Shown here one piece after another: positions 11,601 through 24,300 of a DNA stretch of 64,000 nt (its first letter is position 1; each line of letters begins with the position of its first letter). The notes beneath the pieces were generated by a model, which was not told the origin of the DNA, ran no database searches, and saw only the letters and a list, made by a program, of their open reading frames with translations. Source of the DNA: Formicarius rufipectus (lineage: Eukaryota > Chordata > Aves > Passeriformes > Formicariidae). The stretch is from contig VXAU01000760.1 of assembly GCA_013399695.1 (NCBI GenBank), forward strand, positions 496,001-560,000, written 5' to 3'. The position numbers were made by a program, and so were the translations under genes.

Positions 11601-14600
11601 AAAAAAAACAAAGTCAACATTTGATTAGTTATCACCCCATGCTGGCAGTGATCTCACAGCTCTGATTGCTGGAGCTCAGTAGAAGCCGACATGAAAACTT
11701 TAGAGGAGGAGACAGTGAACCCATGCAACAGTAATGCGAGCTCCACAGGGAGCAACTCAGGCAACAAAGTCCTCTTGGTAGTCCCCTTGGGGGCTTGTAG
11801 GAGCAAAACCTATCTCAGAGCCACCAGCTATTCCCTTTCCTTGCCTGCACCCTGTGCGTTCACACCAAGCGGATGGCAGAGACCCACACTGAGGTAAGAA
11901 CAGCAGCAGACACATCACCTTGACCTTGACTCCATCAGCAGCTGCTGTTGGAGGAGCACAGCTTGCCGGGGCCCAGCCTGCCTCCACCAACAAACACCCC
12001 CTTCCTGCTTCCACACCTAACACACTTCCAGTGTATTTGCCTTGGAAAACTCACACCACAACTATGAGAATTTCCAGGCAGCTCCTCCCCACAGAGCTGA
12101 GCAGGTGCCCCACAGCAGCAGCTGCTGGGAAAGCCCAGCATGTGCCCCCAAAGGGAAGCAGAGTGACTAACAGCTCACCTGGCAAAGGTATCCCAAACTG
12201 GCTCCCTGTCTGCAGGACTGGGTGGATGCAGCACAGAGGTGGTGTATCCACAGGATTAGTAAAAGTTGTGGGTCAGCCCAAAAAGACAGAAGAGTATTCC
12301 TTTCAGTTTAATTACTATTCAAACTGTTTCCAGAAATACTGGGTTGTAAAACCTTCTTACCATCTCCCAAGTTAATAAAAACTTGCCAAAGTACAGCACT
12401 GTCATTCAACTGCTGTGACTTTTTGTAATCTTACACCACTTAGAGAAACCTATACTTCCTTGCCTGTATCTTCTCACTAAACGCATGAATATTCAAAAAT
12501 AAAAAGAACATGAATTTTCACTGTATAGTTTGCTTTGAAGGTTTTCCCAAGTCTTTGCTCTTCCAATAATTTCAAACCACTGAAGAGTTAAAAAATAAGA
12601 AAATATTTCAATCTTGCTTAATATATAACCTCTCCGTGATATCTGTTTAGTGACTGCAACTGAAACACAAGATTTCACCAGTTATCCCTGAGATAAAAGA
12701 TTTTTTGTTGTGGAAAATAATCAGCACCTGGAAGTCTCTGGCTGAGAAGACTGCATTTTTGTAACCCAAATAATTTCTGTCTCACAGTTTCACATTCATG
12801 CCACGCTTTGTCAGGATATGATGATTAGACTAAATGTACTGTACAGGAACAAGACAACTCCAAACAGGAAAAGTGTGTCAGTGTCGCTTAGCAGTGTCCT
12901 CATGCAGACTGCCAAAATATTTTGGGAAATTTTTCACAATAAAAACACAAATTATACTTACCAGAGAAAGGCTTGCCGGGACATCACTTTGCTGTCATTA
13001 AATAGGGTGCGTTTTTAACACTTTGGTATGTTGGCATCAGTAGAACATAACTCTGATAAAAGAAACATGCTTTCTGCAAAGTCAGCTTTCAGCATTCAGA
13101 GTTACATTTCCCTCTGCATTATGAACTAGACATGCAGAAAACTTGAAAAACATGCACAAGAAATGACACCACATAAAAGCAATTCAAACCTGCATCAAGG
13201 ACACGCTAAGGCTCAGGTTCATCCTGCTAAATTGGCACTTACCAGAAAGGTGAGAAGCAGCAGGTGAGACCCAACTAATGACACTGAGCAATGACACTGC
13301 CCGTCAGAAAAGGCAGGGAAGGCAATGCCTCTATCCACGAGCATTTCCAAAGTCCACACAGCAGTTCTCACTCTTTTTGCTACTGGCCCTCATCTTAGTT
13401 TTCTTCCTTCCTGCAGCCAGACCTCACTGTCACCTCCCCTGCCAATCTGGGCTTTGTCACCAGCCAGCGAGGCCTCCTGAACATCAAGACAGAGGCAACA
13501 GGAGGCTGTGAACCAGGGCATCTCCTCTGTGGGCACCAAAACTGTTCATTCCCCAGCTGCCTGTGCAGAACTGATCCCCTGAGTGTTTGAGCACTCTGAG
13601 CGCAACTCTAGTCCTGAAGTGTCTACAGAAGGGGGAAAAAAAACATCCAATATGCTGTGCTGGGCAAATCGATGCAGAGGTGTTTATATGTTCAAGGACA
13701 AGGACTTTTACCTCCACCCAGACAATGTAAAGGCACAAGGCCCAGTGTCTATCAACTCTGTTCCCAGTGTGCAAACAGCTACATAACTATGACAACAGTT
13801 TTGTAGGCGACAATGAATTTAGCACATTTTTGGCACCATGTAAAGACCGGCTAGCTTGGATTCAACTACAGATCCTGGTATCCAACATTGTTCAAAATGG
13901 GCCATAAATCAACAACGTTGGCTTCCTTTGTCAAACTGGGAATATGCAGTAACAATGCAACCACAAAAATGCTTGGCTACTCTGAGCTATCCTGTGCTAC
14001 AGACAAAATTTTATGCTGCATGCACACTTAGAAAATGACATTTAACATGTGGGATGAACAATGCAGCAGTAAGTCATGACTTTTTCAGTTCCTGAAAGGA
14101 ATGCAAATCCTGAAAATCCCAAGGACATTCCTTCGTAAAGAGTAACTTGGTTTGTAACATTACAAAAATGTAATTGTTTCAAAATTCAGGATAAGCTTGT
14201 TATTAAAAAAGACTGTGCATTTAGCTGCTTGGAATTAGAATAATCTGAAATACCAAACCATCTGTACCACCCGACTTAGAAGCAGTTTAGTCATATGATG
14301 AAGAATGCAGAAAGAATCTTGAGCAGCAATGAATACAGTGGAATGTATATTTTTAAATACTTTCATCTACTGTACTTTGGAACGGAGCTGACTTGAGGTT
14401 TTGGGTTGGTTTTATGCTTTCCGTCTCTCTGCATGTGTTTCTGGATTTCACCTCTTTCATACTGAAAGCTGGATTTAGATGCAGACACATATTCTGAAGA
14501 AGCATAAAGGATGACAAAAAAAACATTTAAAGCCTGTAAACAGGTTTTTTTTGCATGACTTTTCAGAATACAGCAATGTAATTTGAAAAAAAAACATAGT

Positions 14601-17258
14601 AACATAGTACAACAAAAATTACCCTTTTTACATTGCAAGTACTTTTTAAAACAGCAACATTTCAGTCCTAAAGTTCCTGAAAGGAAAGAGTTATTTTCTT
14701 TTCTGGGTATTTAACAGGAATACCCGTGTGATCCCACAATTACCATAAGGTTACAGATGTTCAAGCTGCTACATCCTTTCTACCACCCCTTCCTATTCCT
14801 TCTTCCCTTTTGTCTTCAGCCACCTGCATTCAAATGGCCTTGAGATGAGTCTGCCTTGGAAAACTAAAGTGGCCAAAATCTAGGATCTTATTTTGTCAGG
14901 TTATTTTCAGGTGGATAAACCCTCTGATATGGAGTATCGGAGAGTTACGTAAACACTTCCCCTGGCAAAAGGAAAGAGAGAAACACATCAAAAGCTCGAG
15001 GGCAGAACTACCTATTTAGGCAGCAGCTCAAGCCTTGGAGCAAATTTCCAGTCACTTCAAGCTGCCCTAAGGGGCACAGCTGAACTTCATGTCTGAATTC
15101 AGTACAGGCATGAGCTTCTGCTTACATCTTCCTCACTCCTTTGGCACAATATCATTCCTCTTTCACCCTTCAGCCACTCTTCTGGTCCCTTTCTGTCATT
15201 CCTAAATGGCTGATGTAGCCATTTCGAATATTCAAGTGTCAGGGTTATATTAAAAGAGCAAATTAACACACAAAAAAGGCTTAACTCTAAATTGAAAGTT
15301 ATGTTTTCAGTTCCACTTTGCATTTTACAGGATCATTTGCCATTTTACATTTCTGCTCAGCTGTGCTTCACCAAGTAAGTAATACCAATAGGTGTCAGAC
15401 CACATGAGATTTAAAGCCCAAGGAACAATTAAGTTTTAATAATACAATTTCTCTCCAGTCATTACTACTTTTCACCAGCCTACTTTTTCTTTTTTTTTTT
15501 TTTAAGACAATTTATTTTACATTTTACCTCTACAGCTTTGTAGAGGATCAATACTCCTAGAGCTTCAATTTCAAAACAGAACATCCATTAAATGATGGTC
15601 TTGAAATGTGGCTGAACACCTTCCCCCTGCCTTCCTTTTGCTGCAATTCCCTTTGCTGTAAAGTGTAATGGAGCCAGTTGGCCTTTAAAATGAAACAAGC
15701 TAGAAAGCCACAGATGAGAAAAATACTCCTGGAAAGCATCATTCCTCAGTCTAGCCAGTCATGAATCCCTGGGAATGTGCCAGAGATGATCCCTGAGCAG
15801 GCTGAGGGAAGGTCTGCAGATGGCAGAAAGGGATGATCACACAGACAAGAGCTCCTCCAGCTTGACACAGCCATTCACCAGAACTTTACTGAAACTGTAC
15901 TAACATGTCGCAGTGAAAATCTGGCCCCTTGGTCCAGGCTTCAGTCTCAGGTTGTGACAATGTTTCCCAAGACTGGTGAGTCTTAGTAAATCACGGGGCC
16001 TGCAACTGGTTTTCCAGGGGGTGTATCCTGATAAGAATGGGGATAAGGAGGAACACCTTCTAGGAGCAGCTCTGTAGGCAGACTCTACAAGAAATGGTTC
16101 CACCCTCACAGTGCCTGTATGTTTTGCAGAGGATGATTCCAGTGCTTTGCCTCTATATCACTATAAAAAGACATTCACTAACAGCTGAAAATCTGCAATG
16201 CTTCTGGAATGACCAGGATACTTTTGTCATCTTCTGCATCCGAGCTTTACTTTGTTTAATTCTCATTTGGACAGAAGCAGCACAGTACAGACAAAACCTG
16301 TCAGATGCTCTCACTGTTGGTGGGCAGGAAGCAAACATGTTGGATGTTCCTGCTGAAGCAGCCCATTAGAGACAGTTCCTGGTATGACCTGGATGACTTT
16401 AGTACTTCCAACAGTGCTGCAAAACTCCAGTGACAAAAACATACTGTGCCTCTGGCCAAACACAGCAGACAAGAGTTGAAGATATTCTTCCCCCTACAGT
16501 GAATTGAAGAGCCTGATGTAGCAGAGATGTCCATAAAAGGCTGTCTTGGACAAACCGTGGGTGATCTGTTGTATGGAAGACACAAATGCATCGGGGGAGT
16601 CAGGCCCATTCCCCCCACTCAGGGTTGCACAGGGAGAGGGGGAGGGCAAGGTTGGAGGGAACCCAACCATTGTACTTGCACAAACATGCAGGAGATGAAT
16701 ACATGAGAACAAGTTTGATCCTGAACAAAAGCGTCTTCTTTTGTTTAATAGGAAAATAGGCTTACACAATCACACCATCTGCATCCCTCCTAACCCTTCC
16801 CCCTCAGCTACTTCAGTCAATAGCCACATCAGCCAAACCTGACAGAACAGCAGCAGGCTCAAAGACAACTGTGTTCCTACGGGAGGGGACAGACATCCTG
16901 GAAGTGATCACATGGAAAATCAGTCCGGGCTGCAAGCTCACATCTTGCCAAGAAATCCTGAAGAGAATGACCTCACATCAAAACTGTGGCTGCAGACAAA
17001 GTGTCCTGAAGGTTTCATGTCAAGTCACCAACGAGACACAAAACCAGGAAACAATGCTTCATCAGTCCTGCAGTTTCTTCTTTAAAAGGACCGACATTAA
17101 GTAAAGACACTTTACATGTGTTAAGGAAGCATCATCACAAAATCAGATTGCATGGATAATTTTGTATTTCCCAGGTGAGGTGACAAATGAAATTCCATTC
17201 AGCTTTGAAGAGATAAGAGACAAACCAACTTCCTGTTAAACAAATAAAAGTTTTCTCA

Positions 17259-17302
17259 GAAAAAACAAAAACAAAAAAAAGGACAAAACCAAAAAAACCC
17301 AA
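17259..17302. repeat. A/C-rich low-complexity tract
   Basis: A run of AAAAC, AAAACC and AAAACCC type units with no fixed period, one of several such tracts in the window. Confidence 0.7.
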
Positions 17303-17686
17303 TTTTTTTAAGCAACAGCAATGAATGTCATCTGTTTTAAACACACCCCTCTGCTAAAGCCCATCTGTCAGTAGAGAACAATTGCACAGACAAATGGGGA
17401 TGATGGAGAAAGTAATATCCTAGAAACAAACTGAGCTCTAAGCAACAAAATTGATTTTCCTTACGCACATAAAAGCTTTCCCATTTTACAGAGTAGTATT
17501 TTGGTTTCTGTTTGCTATTAATTTAGGGAATAGGACACTTGGTAACCCAGGAGAGGCTGGAAAAGGCCACAGGGCTTTGAGGAGTTAAAGATTTACAGAC
17601 AGTTATGTCCCCATGTCAGGAATCTGACTCCCCCTGAAGACACAAAGGGCACCTTGGTGAGAACCCTGAATGGGTCTCGCAGTGGT

Positions 17687-17735
17687 GAATCACAGAATGG
17701 TTTGCATTGGAAGGGACCTGAAAGATCCTCAGGAC
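17687..17735 (-). mobile_element. CR1 LINE 3' end, minus orientation, part 1 (interrupted)
   Basis: The plus strand reads as the reverse complement of the avian CR1 3' end, with cacagaatggtttgcattgg followed by aagggacctgaaagatc. CR1 is the main non-LTR retrotransposon of birds and is usually 5' truncated. Its continuation resumes near 17991, with an opposite-strand CR1 piece in between. Confidence 0.8.
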
Positions 17736-17990
17736 CCAAGGAAACAGAATGAAGCTGAACCAGGAGTGGTTTAAGTTGGAAATCAGGAAGAAGTTTTTCA
17801 CACAGAGGGTGGTTTGGCACTGAACAGCCTCCCCAGAGAAGTGGTCACAGCATCAAGACTGCCTGAGTTCACGAAGCACTTGGACAACGTGGTGTGACTG
17901 CAGGGGAGGGTCCTGTGCAGGGCCAGGAGCTGGACTCAGTGATCCTGATAAGTCTCTTCCGAATCAGCCTGTTCGAGAATTCTATGATCT
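17736..17990 (+). mobile_element. CR1 LINE 3' fragment in plus orientation, nested in the minus-strand CR1
   Basis: The stretch follows the sense strand of the CR1 3' region: an aggaagaagtttttcaca block, then gagggtggtt, a degenerate form of the gctgcccagggaagtggt block, and an attctatgat end that matches the CR1 terminal octamer repeat. It is diverged and 5' truncated. The interruption of the flanking minus-strand CR1 suggests insertion into it. The exact breakpoints are uncertain by about 10 bases. Confidence 0.8.
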
Positions 17991-18323
17991 CATTCCATGG
18001 GCATGGGCAGTGACACCTTCCACGAGACCAGGCTGTTCAAACCCCATCCAACCTGGCCTTGAACACTTCCAAGAATGGGGCAACCACAACTTCAGCCATC
18101 CAGCCAATTCCTTATCCACTGAATGATCCATACAGCAAACCTAAGTTTCTCCAGTTTAGAGACAAGGATGTTTCGTGGAAGTGTCAGATGCTTTGCATAA
18201 ATCCAGGTGTATTACATCAGGTGCTTTTCCCTGATCCACCAATGCCATAATCTCGCCACGGGCAGCCACCAAATTTGTCAGGTACAATTTGCCCTTAGTG
18301 AAGTCATGTTGGCTGTCACCAAT
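17991..18323 (-). mobile_element. CR1 LINE fragment, minus orientation, part 2
   Basis: The plus strand gives the reverse complement of the CR1 ORF2 3' portion and 3' UTR. Landmarks are gcagtgacaccttccacgag, ccatccaacctggccttgaa, ccagccaattccttatccac, and the block ending aagtcatgttggctgtcacc. It continues where part 1 stops, and similarity ends near 18323, the 5' truncation point. It has no intact reading frame. Confidence 0.85.
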
Positions 18324-21300
18324 GGCTACATGGGATGTTATTTTCTTTCTGGATCTTTCACTGTCCTAGGGCCAGGTTAAGGGGAAAGGCTGCCTTTTCA
18401 AACAAATACTGTTCTGCAGAGAAAAAGTGTCACAGAGTCTGCAGTGTTAGAGAGGGCATCCAACTAGGAAAAGCCATGGTGAAAGAAGTTGCTACTCTGA
18501 GTAGCATTTACATCCCTCTACTATTGACAATGTACATCCTCAAAGAATTTCATGATACAAGTGCCAACAATTCCAGGTATTTTTGACCACAGGAAAGTAC
18601 TTTAAAAAACCCACACCAGATTTCCTAATAGAGGTATGGATAAAAATAAATCAGCTTTGTGCCTGCCTACAGGAGTCTCAACACAGACTGATCTATAAGC
18701 TCTGAGGCAAGATCTGTATTTCTCAAAATAACTTCACCTTCTAGTTCCCCCCTGCTAAGCAGTCTTCCACAAGGAATTTTCTTTTTACTGCCACTTTATT
18801 TGTAACAATTAATTACTAACTATATTTCAGTCTTCAATGCCCTGGGTGAAAAGGGGAGGTGGGGGGAAAGATTGAAAGTTATTTGGAAGGAAAGTACACC
18901 AGGATGCAAGTTTTGATGGCAGTAGAAATATGTTAGTACTAATCTTTAGGTATACTGCCACTGAAGCCAACTAAGAGTGTTCCAATTAATCTTCATACAA
19001 TCCCCCCATATTTGGTATTATTGCAAAGAATCTTCAAGACCTCACCTAAATCTCCCAATCTTCTATTGGAAAAGACTAGAAGTCACACACAAACCACACC
19101 ACTCTGTTGAATGTAAAACCTTGTGGGGTACCGCACAAACACTAGAAATAGCTATTTCAGAGGAGGAAAACAAGCCGTTTGGTCAACAGATGGCATGGGG
19201 GGTAGAGAAAAAAGTTATCTAAAGATACTAAAAATCTGAGGGGGTTTAAATTCCAGTCATTCTTTCAACAGAAAAAATTACATACACTTTTCCACAAAGC
19301 CCTGTGCAGATACAGAAATTTCTACTAGAATCATGGGATCAAGAGCAGTTGTGCATTTTTATCTTTAGCAGGAACTCCATTACAGTTTACAGTGAAGAGA
19401 TCAAAAAGAGAGACAAGTCTGAAGAAAGTAATTTACACTCTGTGGAAGTTTAATGGAGCATTAAACCCCAGAAGCTTAATAATGCTTCTAACTAGCTGAA
19501 GAACCTCTGTCATGAAGAGAGGTCTTCCTCCACAGTGAAGGAAGGAATGAAAAAAAAATACACATTCAATTGCCCTGCCTATCATCTTCATCACAATTTT
19601 ATGGCAAAGGGTTTTTTATAACAATCCTGGTCTATCCAGTTTCCCTTTCCTTTTCACCCCTTTCCCTGTACATCCCATTGTCAGCTTCTTTAATACTTGG
19701 GGAAGCCACATGTGGCTTAAAATTTTCCCCAATTTTTAGAACCCTTCTAAGAGAGAAGGATCATGGAAACACACTCAACTCTCACCTTCCATTAGGTGGC
19801 AGATATCTGGTTGATTCCCAATCCAGACTCATGAGTAAGTATCAAAACACATCATCATTTATGATTAACAAAGTGTAAGCAGAAAATGTAAATGAAGTGT
19901 CAGGCTTCTCTCTGAAATTCTTTTAAGGATAAAAACCAAAACACCTACAATGAGCCCAAATTCTGAACCTACTGCATGGATGTAGCGACAATCTGTGTGA
20001 GACACTGCAACTTCTTATACCCCAGAAATACTTATATTTATACAAAAAGCTGCAAGCCAGAAACAGAATGAAAGACCTACAATTTGGAAATCAACAATTT
20101 CTTGAGCCAGCAGCTGTAAACATGAGAACTGAGCCTTGCAGAGCTCTGGGCTGCCTCAATACCCACCAGTCAATCCTTTTTGTGCTCCAGTCAGTATTAA
20201 TGGGTGGGTCCCCCAGTACCACCAGGGTCTGTAGGATATGCAGAAATTCTTGCCATCTGAGGCCACTTTTCTGTGCTCAGAAAAAATACAGGACACCATA
20301 ACATAACCTCTATTCTTATTGAAAAGGGAGATGAGGAAAGCAAACAGATGGGCATCTCATTCCCTATTTAACATCCCTACTCCTATTCCCCATCTCATGA
20401 CACATGCTGCAAGGATAGAAGCTTTGGGTAGAAACAGAATGCACCAGGTTACCTGGTAGTGACACTGGTGCTATAATTAGAAAATTTCATTATATTCCAA
20501 AGAGGTCACTTCCTTGGGAACCACTACCTTAAAACGGTGGTCAGAAGAATAAAAGAGCAGCCACTTGACTGGTGAGTATTTGGAAGGAAAGTCCTTGGTG
20601 AACTGCCTCACAGCCACAGACACCCACGAGCAACGAGAAAATGCACCTTAAAGGGCTGTTACTGGAACATGGCACAGTGTGCTCCTGACTAATGAATCCC
20701 AGGCCTAAAATCCCCCAGTCACTGCTTTGGCCAGGCCCTACCACAGATACTCCATGTGCCTAGCTCAGGTGTCAGAGGATGGCATTTAATGCTGACCCAA
20801 CTGGGAAGCAGAGAGGGCACATTCTGCCCTGCTGACAAAGGATTCAGAGTGATCTAAGCAGGGGGGAGCTCTCAATACCCATAAAAAATAAGGTAGTCAG
20901 GCTCCATTCAATTGCACTGTGCAGAAATCACTGTGATTTATGACTTCTGCCAAGAACCAATTGCAGAGAGGAAAAAACCCACCCCTGTGTGTGCCTCTCA
21001 TACTAAGTATACACCACCTCATGTCTGTGCAAGACACAGGAGCAGCCAAGCCTGCCTGCTTTACACGGACACAGTACTGAAGGAATTAATTCCTAAGGCA
21101 ATGGGAAAATACTACATGGGAGAACTTCCAAGTCACAAATTCTGCTTACTTAAGTTAAGCCGCTTAATCAAGTTAATTGAAGGAATTAAAAAAGCATCTG
21201 GAGAAGAACACGTTCACCAACCGGTCTCTAGCCATTCCTGATCTGGTGTTACTTTTTCTGGGCACCAGTTCCCCTGCTGGCACAGCACAATCTATCATCA

Positions 21301-24300
21301 GCCATTACACTGATTACCATCCATTAGTTTCCCTAAGTACAGGCATGAAATTTAAACCTACTTTTGTAATTTATTTACAAGCTGTTCACATACTGGATAT
21401 GAAGCATATATATAATGCTTCATGTTAACGAGAAATGTAGCTGAATATTAGAGCTGCATGTTAAAAATTACCAATAGAAGTAATAATTCCCTTCACAAAG
21501 TATTGTTTATGGAATTTTTGCTTGGCAAGACAAGCAGGACAAAACCTTACACTCTTTAAAATTACAAGTGATTAATATAGAGGGGGAAAACAGGTTAAAA
21601 ACAAACAAAAAAAAAAAACCCAAAAAAACCAAACAAACAAAAAAAAAAGTGAGAATGACAGATTTTAAGTATCAGGCCCATAAATATAAAATTCAATTAA
21701 GATGTCATTCTAGAAAACACTGAGAACAGAGTTAAGACTCTTACAAAACAATGATTTTTCTTCCCCACTATTAAGGCAGAGTGATTAAAATGAAAGATAA
21801 TCCCCTTTATATCAAAAGCTAATTATTACATGTAATAAAATTTCTTGTACCATGAGACCTAAACGCACAAACTGAATTCCAGCAAGACCAACAACCCACA
21901 CATCTTTGTTGTAATAAAATAACTGCTTGGATTTTCCCTTAGAATCATATTTCTACACTAGACTATCATGCTCAGCTTTGATTTCAGCATACCACATTTC
22001 TTACCACTACGGAAACCAAACACAGACCAGCTGTGGAAGCAAAACCCACTATATGCAAATATTCAGGCCAAACAAAATTACAAGCAAAAAATCCCTTGTG
22101 AAGACCTCTTCATTGGAACTCTGATGAAAGTTGTATTAAAGTGACAGTTTGGCCTTTGCCTATGGATTATCCAGAGGAAGTATCCCACACACATTTTTCA
22201 CAAGAGATATAAGGAGATGCCTGGTCTGCCCAGTTCAGATGCCTGCATCCATTAAGTGCCCAGAGTCTGTACTGCCAACCAGCAGAAACTGAGCTGCTTG
22301 CCATGCTGCTGCTTCCTGAATTGCTAATTCAGACATCTAAATTTAGATGCCAGGTTTAGCCAGTAGTTTGCCCACTTTTGCCAACAGTCAAAAGGAAAAC
22401 ATCTCTGTATTAATTGACTCTCTTCATCCGTTTGCAGAAGCAAACAATGTCAGAACTCCACACGCTGGAATGATGCTACACCAGCAATAAACCAGCTTAT
22501 CACACCAACCCCCAGCTACAGGGTGAGGGACACAGTCTCCGCTCATCTCCCGAGTGACTGCGCACCAGGCAGCAGCCACTCCTTACTCACTTTCTGCCCA
22601 ACCTTGGGCATTAGCTCCCACAAATTCCAAACTGTCTTACTATGGGGAAAACAAAGTCTAAAAATAAAGGGGTAAAGGGAGAGGATTGGCTTCTGCACTC
22701 ATGAACAGTTCCTGCTCCCATATTAGCAGGATGTGGATGGAGTGCAACAGTAAAAGCAAGTTCATCGGTTACTCTCACATCCCTGGAATGTTGATACATT
22801 TCAGCTTGAATTTCCCTTTGGTGTCTTTTTCCAGCAGTCAGACTCTGATGACCCAGCAGGTATAGATTTTTTTTTCTTCCCTTGCACTGTTACTCAGCAT
22901 TGCTAGAAAGAGGTGTATTAGAGTGAAAACAAGCTGTTAATTCTTGTAACAGGGTCTAAGAGCAGGAAATGCGAGCCAGTTATCAATGCACTGATAATTG
23001 TAAACTGAAAGACCACCCTATCCCTAGACATGAATTCAAAGCAGCAGCCTCATGCGCTTTTCTCTCCTCCAACTGCAGCTTACCGAGGTGAGGGGAGGTA
23101 TGTTACCACCTCAGTGCTGGCTCCTCACAGGAGTTCAAGCAACACAGAAAGATCCTGCACCAACTCTGACAGTTTCTGACATGTGCACCCTGCCTAAGAG
23201 GTCTATTTTCACTCTCTGCCTCGTTTTTAAATCCTGACAAATACTTAGGCTTAGTCCCTTTGACAAATTAATCACCTTTTCTCCAGGTGCACCTTCAAGA
23301 GCTTGTGCTGCTGAATGCTCCTTTCTTTCCCTGCTCCGGCTACGTCCACACTTCGGTGCATGGCTATCAAGAGACAGATCTCACAGGCGAGCCTCTCTTC
23401 CTTCTCTCCACCCACACACTTTGCTTCAAATACCATTAAAACGAACACTTAAAAGACTAAAAAAGAATGAGTACATATTCCAGTTCTCATGCTCATGCTT
23501 GTTTAATGTATCTTGTTCTATTTAAACCTCAAAGGATAAGATACCATACACGTTGTAACAAATCCTTCCTGAGCACATTCCCGCATCTCTGGTAGAGGAT
23601 CGTTGCACTTACAAAGCTGCATCTTAGTCTAAACAAGTCATCGATGAACTGGGTGTAAGGTTTTCTGGACTACTGGAAACAGTTACATCAGCACTGACCA
23701 AAGTACAAAGGGACTTCTTCATTTTATGTTATAATCTTTTAAATAATCAAAAGCTTCAATGCATTATTTGCCTTTGAATACAAAAGATAATAGAAAACCC
23801 ACACTTTTTATCTTGCAACATCAAAACCAAAGGACTGTATAAATATTTAGTGAATGATCAGTGCACTCTGAATTAGGAGTGAGAATTATCACAGGAAGTA
23901 TTACCCAGATGTTAACAGCATCACAGACTGATGGGACTGAAGTGCAGGGACAGTCAGGTGCTTGCACGAACCAGATGTAACACTAATATGCAGCAACTCA
24001 GTCAAAACAAGGTCGGGATGGCAGTGTTCCCGTCTTTTATACACTTTGATGTGTCATCATCTTTAGTTCAAACAACTTCTGTCATCTCTGAAACACCTGA
24101 CAAGAGTTTTCACTGAAGAAAAGAGGAAAATAGCATTTTGACTGCTTTCTGCTGCATCATAGTTTTTGAAGAAATGATGACATAATGCACCCAGACCTCC
24201 TGGTGGGGTCAGACACCCAAAACAACCGCTCACCACAGGCAGGGATTTCACTGAAGCATGGGATGAAAACACCACAGGTCAATTTAATTTCTCAATAGTC

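Larger units (their letters stand above)
8531..17686. other. Inferred SPSB4 intron 1, left part; nothing coding recognised
   Basis: AT-rich noncoding sequence with scattered short open frames in all phases. An A-rich low-complexity run sits at 8641-8698 and a T/G-rich run at 9263-9300. A poly(T) run lies at 15484-15503. A somewhat GC-richer stretch at 11.7-12.3 kb holds overlapping open frames on both strands, none recognisable. No CR1, LTR or RNA gene was identified here by eye. Confidence 0.55.

Noticed and set aside
11920..12375. Plus-strand frame of about 151 codons
   Set aside because: It lies in a GC-richer patch with open frames on both strands, is low in complexity at its start, and has no recognised family.
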